Source: Pedobacter roseus (lineage in GTDB: Bacteria > Bacteroidota > Bacteroidia > Sphingobacteriales > Sphingobacteriaceae). Taken from it: a stretch of 64,000 bases of DNA. Numbering within the stretch: position 1 is the first letter of the stretch; the number at the start of each line of letters is the position of its first letter. The stretch lies in contig NZ_CP060723.1 of NCBI RefSeq assembly GCF_014395225.1, positions 2,418,001-2,482,000 of the forward strand. Direction: 5' to 3'. A program made the position numbers and the translations under genes. A model generated the notes under the pieces. That model was given only the letters and a program-made list of their open reading frames with translations, made no database searches and was not told the origin of the DNA. Positions 54,456 to 61,316 of the stretch are shown here, piece after piece.

Positions 54456-55603
54456 ACAGACCGCTAGAAGGACTTTTGATTTTAGAGTTTTGCCAGTTTT
54501 TGGCCGGACCATCGGCAGGATTAAAACTGGCCGACTTAGGTGCCCGTGTGATTAAAATCGAACGACCTAAAACAGGCGATGCTTGCAGATCTTTATCCAT
54601 CAAAAATCTTTTTGTGGATGAAGACAGCCTGCTTTTTCATACCATTAACCGGAATAAAGAAAGTTATACTGCCGATTTAAAAAATCCGGAAGATTTAGAA
54701 AGACTTAAAAAATTAATCAGTAAAGCCGATGTGATGACACATAATTTCCGCCCTGGTGTGATGGAGAAAATTGGTCTGGATTATCAAAACGTTCAAAACA
54801 TCAATCCAAAAATTGTTTACGGTGTGGTAACCGGCTATGGAACTGAAGGTCCGTGGAAAAACAAGCCAGGTCAGGATTTACTGGTACAATCCGTTTCCGG
54901 ATTAACATTTTTATCCGGTGTTGATGTAGACGGGCCGGTTCCATTCGGACTTTCCGTATCGGATATCATGTGCGGAAACCATTTGGCACAAGGCATTATG
55001 GCCGCTTTAATTAAAAGGGCAAAAACCAATAAAAGTGTTTTGGTTGAGGTGAGTTTGCTTGAATCTATTTTAGATGTACAGTTTGAAGTGCTCACAACAT
55101 ATTTAAATGATGGCGGTAAATTGCCTGATAGAAGCGGAGCAAAAGGCAGCGCTCACGCTTATTTAAGCGCTCCTTATGGCATGTACGAAACCAGCGACGG
55201 TTATATAGCCATGGCCATGGGCAACCTGCCAAATATCTGCGCGATCATCAATTGCGATATTACTGACCTATACGTAGAAGCTGGTTCAGCCTTCGAAAAC
55301 CGCGATAAATTAATTGTCCGCCTGGCTGAAACCTTTAAAAAAGAAAATACAAAACATTGGCTTGATCTTTTGGAAAGTCACGGTATCTGGTGCGCAGAAG
55401 TACTGAATTATCAAACTGCTACAGCCATGAATACTTATAAGAGCTTGCAGATTGAGCAGGAACTGGATTTAGCTGATGGCAAAAAAATAAAGACAACCGT
55501 GAGCCCGATTCGTTTGGATAATCAAAAGTTATTTGCCAGTAAAGCAGCACCAAAACTGGGTTTTGGAACAGCTGAGATTAATAAAGAGTTTGAGTTGAAT
55601 TAA
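54452..55603 (+). CDS. CaiB/BaiF family III CoA-transferase A
   Basis: 383 residues, typical length, cytoplasmic. It moves CoA between carboxylic acids through an aspartyl-CoA intermediate. Hallmarks are PLEGLLILEFCQFLAGPSAGLKLADLGARVIKIE at the N-terminus (residues 4-37), NRNKESYTADLKNPE, THNFRPGVMEKIGLDY, VVTGYGTEGPWKNKPGQDLL, and SVSDIMCGNHLAQGIMAAL with Asp171 as likely catalytic residue. The C-terminal W-AEVL segment is also present. The start overlaps the solute-binding-fold gene by 4 bp. A paralog follows at 55758. Donor and acceptor are unknown; they could be sugar-derived acids. Confidence 0.9.
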   Translation: MNRPLEGLLILEFCQFLAGPSAGLKLADLGARVIKIERPKTGDACRSLSIKNLFVDEDSLLFHTINRNKESYTADLKNPEDLERLKKLISKADVMTHNFRPGVMEKIGLDYQNVQNINPKIVYGVVTGYGTEGPWKNKPGQDLLVQSVSGLTFLSGVDVDGPVPFGLSVSDIMCGNHLAQGIMAALIKRAKTNKSVLVEVSLLESILDVQFEVLTTYLNDGGKLPDRSGAKGSAHAYLSAPYGMYETSDGYIAMAMGNLPNICAIINCDITDLYVEAGSAFENRDKLIVRLAETFKKENTKHWLDLLESHGIWCAEVLNYQTATAMNTYKSLQIEQELDLADGKKIKTTVSPIRLDNQKLFASKAAPKLGFGTAEINKEFELN

Positions 55604-55612
55604 TAAAATAAA

Positions 55613-55684
55613 GTCGTTATTCCCGCGCAGGCGGGAACCCTAATGTCCATCGTATTACGATTCCCAATCAAGTTGGGAATGACG
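55613..55684. repeat. Class B palindromic repeat
   Basis: AGTCGTTATTCCCGCGCAGG ... AGTTGGGAATGACG, between the two CoA-transferase genes. Confidence 0.8.
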
Positions 55685-55757
55685 ATACGCTAGACTTAAC
55701 GGATAAATAAAAGAACAATGAGGCATGGTAAACAAGCCTTAATATAATAATAGAATT

Positions 55758-56921
55758 ATGCTACCGCTTGAAGATTATTTAGTTATCGATTTCAGCCAGT
55801 TCCTATCGGGACCATCAGCAAGTTTGCGTTTGGCCGATATGGGTGCTCGTGTAATCAAAATTGAGCGCTTGGGTGTGGGCGATATTTGCCGCACGCTCTA
55901 TACCTCAAACCTGATCATGAACGGAGAATCGTCGGTTTTTCATGCCATAAACAGGAATAAAGAAAGTTTTGAGGTTGATTTAAAACGCGAAGAAGATTGC
56001 GAAATGGTGCGCGAACTGCTTAAAAAAGCAGATGTAATGATTCATAATTTCCGCCCGGGAGTAATGGAACGTTTAGGTTTCGATTATCAATCCGTTTCCG
56101 CTTTAAACCCAACCCTAATTTATGGCGAAATCTCAGGCTATGGCAATAACACGGAATGGAAAAATAAACCTGGTCAGGATTTACTTCTACAATCTGTTAC
56201 CGGTTTAACTTCGCTAACTGGAAATGATAATAGCGGCCCTGTGGCAATGGGTTTATCCATTATTGATATGTTGGCAGGCGCGCACCTGGCGCAGGGAATC
56301 CTGGCCTGTTTGTACCGGAAAGCTATAAAAAATGAGGGCGGTTTTGTACAGATCAGCATGATGGAATCCGCTTATGATTTCCAGTTTGAAACCATCACCA
56401 CTTTTATGAATGATGGTGGATCGTTACCTCAACGTTCGAAAAATAACAATGCAAATGCATATTTAGGCGCTCCTTATGGGATTTATCAAACAGAAAACGG
56501 ATATTTAGCCCTAGCGATGGCTTCCATTCCACAGCTCGGCAACCTACTTGGCTGCGAACGATTAGAAGATTATATTGAAATTAGCGAGGCATTTGACAAA
56601 CGTGATGAGATTAAGGCAATTTTGGCTGATCATCTTTTATCTGCCACTACCGAAAAATGGCTTTCCATTTTAGAACCAGCCGATATTTGGTGTGCGGATG
56701 TGTTAAACTGGAATGCTTTGATGGCCCATGAGGGTTTTAAGGTGTTAAATATGGTTCAGGAAGTGGAAATGATAGATGGTTACAAATATGAAACCACCAG
56801 ATGCCCGATCCGCATTGATGGCGAATTATTGACTTCACCAATAGGTTCGCCAAAATTAGGACAGGATAATGAAAAAATTATCAAAGAATTTATAACACAG
56901 CATACCATTGCAAATGCATAA
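55758..56921 (+). CDS. CaiB/BaiF family III CoA-transferase B
   Basis: 387 residues, clearly paralogous to the neighbouring transferase: same FSQFLSGPSASLRLADMGAR start, HNFRPGVMERLGFDY, GYGNNTEWKNKPGQDLL, and LSIIDMLAGAHLAQGIL with candidate catalytic Asp170. Two divergent copies side by side may form a heteromer, or act on two different acids. It ends by overlapping the second solute-binding-fold gene by 8 bp, mirroring the arrangement of the first pair. Cytoplasmic; substrate unknown. Confidence 0.9.
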   Translation: MLPLEDYLVIDFSQFLSGPSASLRLADMGARVIKIERLGVGDICRTLYTSNLIMNGESSVFHAINRNKESFEVDLKREEDCEMVRELLKKADVMIHNFRPGVMERLGFDYQSVSALNPTLIYGEISGYGNNTEWKNKPGQDLLLQSVTGLTSLTGNDNSGPVAMGLSIIDMLAGAHLAQGILACLYRKAIKNEGGFVQISMMESAYDFQFETITTFMNDGGSLPQRSKNNNANAYLGAPYGIYQTENGYLALAMASIPQLGNLLGCERLEDYIEISEAFDKRDEIKAILADHLLSATTEKWLSILEPADIWCADVLNWNALMAHEGFKVLNMVQEVEMIDGYKYETTRCPIRIDGELLTSPIGSPKLGQDNEKIIKEFITQHTIANA

Positions 56922-58152
56922 CCAAATAGAAACCTTCAGAATAGCCGTTCGTAAATTTGCACCTTTTGAAGCTGCCATGCAGAAATTCTGGGATCAATAT
57001 TGTACCATTTCAGGCTGTACACTAAAGTTGGAAATGGTGGTAATGGATTTGCACGAACTTTACGACAGTACCATCAAGCAAAAGGGACTGGCAAATGGCG
57101 ATTTCGATATTGCGCATATCAGTACCGATTGGGTTTTGGAAGGTTATTCCAGCAATGATTTTGAAGTTTTAAATCCTTACATCAATAAAAACAAACCCGA
57201 CGATTTCCCGAGGGGATGGAGCAAATCGCTTTTAAGTCTGCAACGTTTCGGATGGGAAGTAGTGGGCTTGCCCTTTCATGATGGCCCGGAGTGTTTTATT
57301 TACAGGAAAGATTTATTCGAAAGCGATGCCGAACAGGCTAAATATTTTGCTCAATTTGCCAAAACCTTAACCGTACCCAAAACCTGGGAAGATTTTCACC
57401 AGATTGCCCGTTTTTTCAACCGCCCGGAACAAAATTTATATGGCAGTATTTTCGCCTGTTATCCCGACGGGCACAACACCGTTTTCGATTTTGCACTGCA
57501 ATTATGGACGAGGGGCGGGGCATTGGTTGATAAAAATGGTTTTATCCAGATCAATACCCAGGCAGCCATTGATGGTTTAAACTTTTATCGTAAAATCGTG
57601 AACGATACAACTGCTGTTCATCCAAAATCTGGAGAATTCGAATCTGTAGCTGCAGGAATCGCCTTTTCACAAGGCGAAGCTGCCATGATGATCAACTGGT
57701 TTGGTTTTGCCGCCATGTGCGAAGTAGACGCAAACTCCAAAGTAAAAGGAAAAATTGATGTAGACCGATTGCCATCCGCTCCAGGTAAAAACTCGGCCTC
57801 GCTAAATGTATACTGGCTTTATACCATTGCAAAGGGCAGTAAAAATAAAGCTGTAGCGTACGATTTTTTACGTTTTGCCCTGGCTACTGAACAGGATAAA
57901 CAGCTCACCTTAGAAGGTGGGATAGGTTGCAGGATTTCGACCTGGAAAAATGAAGAGATCAACCAGATTATTCCTTATTACCATAAATTAGAAGAATTAC
58001 ATGAGGTGGCCAATATGTTGCCACAGAAACAAAACTGGGCTGCTATTGCCGCCATCATCGACCAAATGGTTTTACAGGCCATTAATACCGATGCCGCAAC
58101 CGAAGAGCTTATTCAGCTTGCACAGAACCAGATTAATGAAATTGACAAATGA
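56914..58152 (+). CDS. Cytoplasmic solute-binding-protein-fold protein B (no signal peptide)
   Basis: 412 residues from the ATG at 56914 (a TTG at 56908 is less likely). Family-1 sugar-binding-protein features are DFDIAHISTDWVLEGY, WEVVGLPFHDGPECFIYRKDLF, PKTWEDFHQIARFF, SQGEAAMMINWFGFAAMCE and LEGGIGCRISTWKNEEIN. It begins MHNQIETFRIAVRKFAPFEAAM with no hydrophobic segment, so it should stay in the cytoplasm. It is more like a standard ABC binding protein than protein A and is only distantly related to it. The stop overlaps the oxidoreductase start by 4 bp. A substrate carrier or sensor role is inference. Confidence 0.78.
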   Translation: MHNQIETFRIAVRKFAPFEAAMQKFWDQYCTISGCTLKLEMVVMDLHELYDSTIKQKGLANGDFDIAHISTDWVLEGYSSNDFEVLNPYINKNKPDDFPRGWSKSLLSLQRFGWEVVGLPFHDGPECFIYRKDLFESDAEQAKYFAQFAKTLTVPKTWEDFHQIARFFNRPEQNLYGSIFACYPDGHNTVFDFALQLWTRGGALVDKNGFIQINTQAAIDGLNFYRKIVNDTTAVHPKSGEFESVAAGIAFSQGEAAMMINWFGFAAMCEVDANSKVKGKIDVDRLPSAPGKNSASLNVYWLYTIAKGSKNKAVAYDFLRFALATEQDKQLTLEGGIGCRISTWKNEEINQIIPYYHKLEELHEVANMLPQKQNWAAIAAIIDQMVLQAINTDAATEELIQLAQNQINEIDK

Positions 58153-59231
58153 GTATTGATATCAAATATAAACCAGAATTACCACATACCAAACAGCCCA
58201 TCATTATCATTGGTGCAGGAGGAATAGTGGCCGATGCGCATCTTCCAGCGTATAAAATTGCAGATTTTGAAGTACATGGTATTGTAAACCGGACCAAAGA
58301 GCGGGCACAGAAACTGGCTGATGCTTTTGGTATTCCAAACGTCTACAATTCGGTGGCTGAAGCAGTAAAACTGGCTCCGGCAAATGCTGTTTATGATTTA
58401 ACCATCATGCCCGAGCAATACATCGAAACCCTGCAACAATTGCCGGATGGAAGTGCAGTATTGATCCAAAAACCCATGGGAGATGATTTTGCACAGGCAA
58501 AAGAAATACTCGAATTATGCAGGAATAAGAAGTTTAAGGCCGCCATTAACTTTCAGTTACGTTTCGCACCCTTTGTAAGTGCGGCAAAATACCTCATTGA
58601 TCAAGGTTTAATCGGCGAATTATATGATATGGAAGTTCGGGTGACGATTAAAACACCCTGGGAAATCTTCCCGCATGTAATTATTCATCCAAGATTGGAA
58701 ATTCAGTACCATAGCATTCATTATGTCGATTTAATCCGTTCATTTTTGGGTAATCCGGAGAGTATTCTGGCAAAAACCTTAAAACATCCTGCGAAGAATT
58801 TGTCCTCATCTCGATCTACCATTTTATTCGATTATGGCGATACTATGCATGCGGTAATCAATACCAACCACGACCATGATTTCGGTCCAAACCACCAGGA
58901 AAGTTATATTAAATGGGAAGGAACAAGAGGTGCTATTGTAGCTAAAATCGGTTTATTGATGGATTATCCGCATGGCGTACCTGATGTATTTGAATACTGC
59001 ATAGTAGAAGACGGAAAAACTCCAAAATGGCAGACAGTTAAATTAGACGGCTCCTGGTTTCCGGAGGCTTTTATTGGCACCATGGCCAATTTAATGCGCT
59101 ATAATGAAGGTTCAACCGATGTGTTGCATACCAGTGTTGAAGATGTGATTCAAACCATGGCCGTTGTAGAAAGTGCCTATCAATCGAGCGATATTGGTGG
59201 GGTTAGAGTTAAAGAGAAATTAAATAATTAA
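58149..59231 (+). CDS. Gfo/Idh/MocA-family NAD(P)-dependent oxidoreductase B
   Basis: 360 residues, cytoplasmic. The Rossmann motif is PIIIIGAGGIVADAHLPAY (about 18-36), the family lysine sits in VLIQKPMGDDFAQAKEIL, and the C-terminal domain has FQLRFAPFVSAAKYLIDQGLIGELYDMEVRV and HSIHYVDLIRSFLGNPESI. It overlaps solute-binding-fold protein B and so belongs to the CoA-transferase operon. It may oxidise a sugar or a hydroxy-acid before or after CoA activation. It is not closely similar to the oxidoreductase at 40038. Confidence 0.88.
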   Translation: MSIDIKYKPELPHTKQPIIIIGAGGIVADAHLPAYKIADFEVHGIVNRTKERAQKLADAFGIPNVYNSVAEAVKLAPANAVYDLTIMPEQYIETLQQLPDGSAVLIQKPMGDDFAQAKEILELCRNKKFKAAINFQLRFAPFVSAAKYLIDQGLIGELYDMEVRVTIKTPWEIFPHVIIHPRLEIQYHSIHYVDLIRSFLGNPESILAKTLKHPAKNLSSSRSTILFDYGDTMHAVINTNHDHDFGPNHQESYIKWEGTRGAIVAKIGLLMDYPHGVPDVFEYCIVEDGKTPKWQTVKLDGSWFPEAFIGTMANLMRYNEGSTDVLHTSVEDVIQTMAVVESAYQSSDIGGVRVKEKLNN

Positions 59232-59232
59232 A

Positions 59233-59329
59233 TCGTCATTGCGAGGCTGGAAATGAGCGGGCCGAAGCAATCTGTTTTGCAACAAAGATTGCTTCGTTTC
59301 GATGAAAAATCGAAAACTCGCAATTACGG
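59233..59329. repeat. Class A palindromic repeat
   Basis: TCGTCATTGCGAGGCTGGAA ... AACTCGCAATTACGG with inner GCCGAAGCAATC / GATTGCTTCG arms and a TTTCGATGAAAAATCGAAA mini-hairpin. A reading frame from 59253 runs through it into the MaoC gene but is not used as the start. Confidence 0.85.
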
Positions 59330-59351
59330 AATTATAAATAAAAATATTAAA

Positions 59352-59795
59352 ATGTATTTCAAATCAACATTTTTTGAAGGTTACCAATTACAGGATAAAC
59401 GTGTAACCTTAGGCCGCACGATAACTGAAACCGATTTCGTGGTTCATGCGGGGCATACCGGCGATTTTTTCCCACATCACATGGATGCCGAATGGTGTGC
59501 AACACAACCTTTTAAACAACGCATTGCCCACGGAACCATGATTTTTAGTATTGGTATCGGTTTAACCGCATCAGAAATTAATCCGGAAGCCATGAGCAAA
59601 GGCTATGATAAATTACGTTTTGTAAAACCGGTTTTCATTGGCGATACCATCCACTCCGAAATCACCATTTCAGAAAAAGGGGAGAGCAAAAGACCTGAAT
59701 ATGGCACCGTAACCGAACACGTAGAAATCATCAACCAACATGGAGAAGTGGTATTAGTCTGCGACCATCTTTTGGTTGTTAAAAAAGTTCATTAG
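59352..59795 (+). CDS. MaoC-family hot-dog dehydratase/hydratase
   Basis: 147 residues from the ATG at 59352; the longer frame from 59253 is repeat-encoded. A single hot-dog domain with the (R)-hydratase signature around Asp38 and His43 ([14 protein letters not shown]), then [19 protein letters not shown]. The family adds or removes water on enoyl-CoA or hydroxyacyl-CoA substrates. Next to two CoA-transferases it suggests that an acid is activated to a CoA ester and dehydrated. That links the six genes into a short pathway (inference). A repeat separates it from the oxidoreductase, but the orientation and context are the same. Confidence 0.88.
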   Translation: MYFKSTFFEGYQLQDKRVTLGRTITETDFVVHAGHTGDFFPHHMDAEWCATQPFKQRIAHGTMIFSIGIGLTASEINPEAMSKGYDKLRFVKPVFIGDTIHSEITISEKGESKRPEYGTVTEHVEIINQHGEVVLVCDHLLVVKKVH

Positions 59796-59799
59796 TTCA

Positions 59800-59950
59800 G
59801 TGGTCAATAGTTCATTGGTCTGGTTGCCTATAGCGACAGTTTACCAGACATGATTAAAACACAAATGAACAAATGACTAATGAACCAATCAACTATTAAA
59901 CCCTTTCGCTAATAACAAATGAACCAATTACAAATGAACTAATGAACCAT
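59800..59950. repeat. Phrase-like repeats around AATGAACCAAT
   Basis: Several copies of AATGAACCA/ACTAATGAACC and the opposite-strand TTCATTGGTC/TTCATTAGTTC within 150 bases. Together they could fold into a loose hairpin. Variable spacing and word length exclude a CRISPR array. Confidence 0.55.
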
Positions 59951-59954
59951 TCTA

Positions 59955-61256
59955 ATGACTAATGAACCAATAAACACACAGCCAGAAATTATAACTGAGG
60001 GCGATTCGTCATCAGGAAAAAAATATTTATTGCCATTTATACTCGTAATAAGCCTATTTTTTCTTTGGGGAATGGCACATAACCTCGATTCAATCTTAAT
60101 TCCGCACCTAAAGAAAGCATGTAACCTCAATAACAGGCAATCAACACTGATCGATACTTCTGTTTTCTTTGCGTATTTTTTAATGGCTATACCTGCCGGA
60201 ATGATTTTGAAAAAGTGGGGCTATAAAGCAACTATGATTTCGGGTTTGTTAGCCTTTGCTTTTGGTGCTTTTTTATTTGTTCCTGCGGCCAATACCTTAT
60301 CTTATATTACATTTTTGATTGCACTTTTCATTATAGGTTGTGGTTTAACCATGCTCGAAACCTCTGCCAACCCTTATGCAGCAGTATTGGGTGATCCTGC
60401 GAAAGCAACAAGCAGATTAAACCTTGCTGCATCTTTCAACGGACTGGCTGCAATGGTAGCCCCAATGATCGGTGGTTTATTTATCCTTTCAGGCAAATCG
60501 CACACCAAAGATGAATTAGCAGCGATGACAGAAGTTAATAGAAATAATTACTTTCTTGAAGAGGCCGCATCGGTTAAAACACCCTACATTACATTAGGCA
60601 TCGTTTTATTGGTAATTGCAGTAATCTTTTACTTCATCCACCTTCCTGAAATTAAAACGAAAAGTATTGATGGAGAAGCAAAGGGAAGTTTTTTTGGGTC
60701 ACTACGCCATAAACACCTCAGATGGGCTGTAATTGCTCAGTTTTTCTATGTAGGTGCACAAGTTTGTGTAACCAGTTTCTTTATCAGGATGGCACAACAG
60801 GGCGGTGGATTTGACGAAAAAACAGCTGCATCCTATTTGGTTGTTTATGGATTTTTATTTACCGCTGGCCGTTTCGCAGGAACGGCGCTCTTACAGTTCA
60901 TATCTTCAAATAAATTGCTTGCGATTTATGCTGCGATATCAATAATCTTGTGTTTGGTTGCTATTTTAGGTAAAGGTTCTTATGTGGTTTATGCTTTAGG
61001 TGCTATCGGATTCTTTATGTCTATTATGTTTCCAACCATTTTCGCCTTAGGAATTGATGGAATCGGTGATGATACAAAACCAGGTTCTTCCTGGTTGATC
61101 ATGTCTATTGTTGGTGGTGCCATTTTACCATTTGGAATGGGAACACTAATCGATATGTATGGCGATAATATCCAAATCGGCTACAGCATTCCATTAGTAT
61201 GTTTTCTGATTATCCTTTATTTCGGCTTACGGGGTTATAAAATCGCACATAAATAA
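59955..61256 (+). CDS. FHS-family sugar:proton symporter (L-fucose permease-like MFS)
   Basis: 433 residues, inner membrane, 12 predicted hydrophobic helices starting KYLLPFILVISLFFLWGMAHNLDSILIPHLKKAC, which is the FucP-type opening. Further family features are AIPAGMILKKWGYKATMISGL, GCGLTMLETSANPYAAVLGDP, and FFMSIMFPTIFALGIDGIGDDTKPGSSWLIMSIVGGAILP. It imports a sugar with protons; L-fucose, L-rhamnose, galactose or glucose are family substrates, and rhamnose would fit the neighbouring rhamnosidases. It lies between the CoA-transferase module and the GH106 gene. Confidence 0.93.
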   Translation: MTNEPINTQPEIITEGDSSSGKKYLLPFILVISLFFLWGMAHNLDSILIPHLKKACNLNNRQSTLIDTSVFFAYFLMAIPAGMILKKWGYKATMISGLLAFAFGAFLFVPAANTLSYITFLIALFIIGCGLTMLETSANPYAAVLGDPAKATSRLNLAASFNGLAAMVAPMIGGLFILSGKSHTKDELAAMTEVNRNNYFLEEAASVKTPYITLGIVLLVIAVIFYFIHLPEIKTKSIDGEAKGSFFGSLRHKHLRWAVIAQFFYVGAQVCVTSFFIRMAQQGGGFDEKTAASYLVVYGFLFTAGRFAGTALLQFISSNKLLAIYAAISIILCLVAILGKGSYVVYALGAIGFFMSIMFPTIFALGIDGIGDDTKPGSSWLIMSIVGGAILPFGMGTLIDMYGDNIQIGYSIPLVCFLIILYFGLRGYKIAHK

Positions 61257-61264
61257 ATATAACT

Positions 61265-61298
61265 CCGTCATTGCGAGGAGGCACGACGAAGCAATCTA
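61265..61298. repeat. Class A repeat, left half
   Basis: CCGTCATTGCGAGGAGGCAC, continuing GACGAAGCAATCT, with the right half lost. Lies directly before the GH106 start. Confidence 0.7.
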
Positions 61299-61316
61299 AT
61301 AGAGAAAAAGTAAAAA

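Noticed and set aside
53295..58152. A conventional ABC sugar importer
   Set aside because: Both binding-fold proteins lack export signals, and no permease or ATPase gene occurs anywhere in the window.
59253..59351. Longer start for the MaoC protein
   Set aside because: The 33 extra residues are repeat-encoded, and the hot-dog domain begins just after the Met at 59352.
59800..59950. Clustered short repeats that might be a CRISPR array
   Set aside because: Repeat words are about 9-12 bases with irregular spacing and variation in both orientations, and no cas genes are present.
17612..61298. Insertion sequences
   Set aside because: The repeats are about 70-140 bases with no transposase frame or target-site duplication that I could identify, so they are short palindromic repeats, not complete IS elements.
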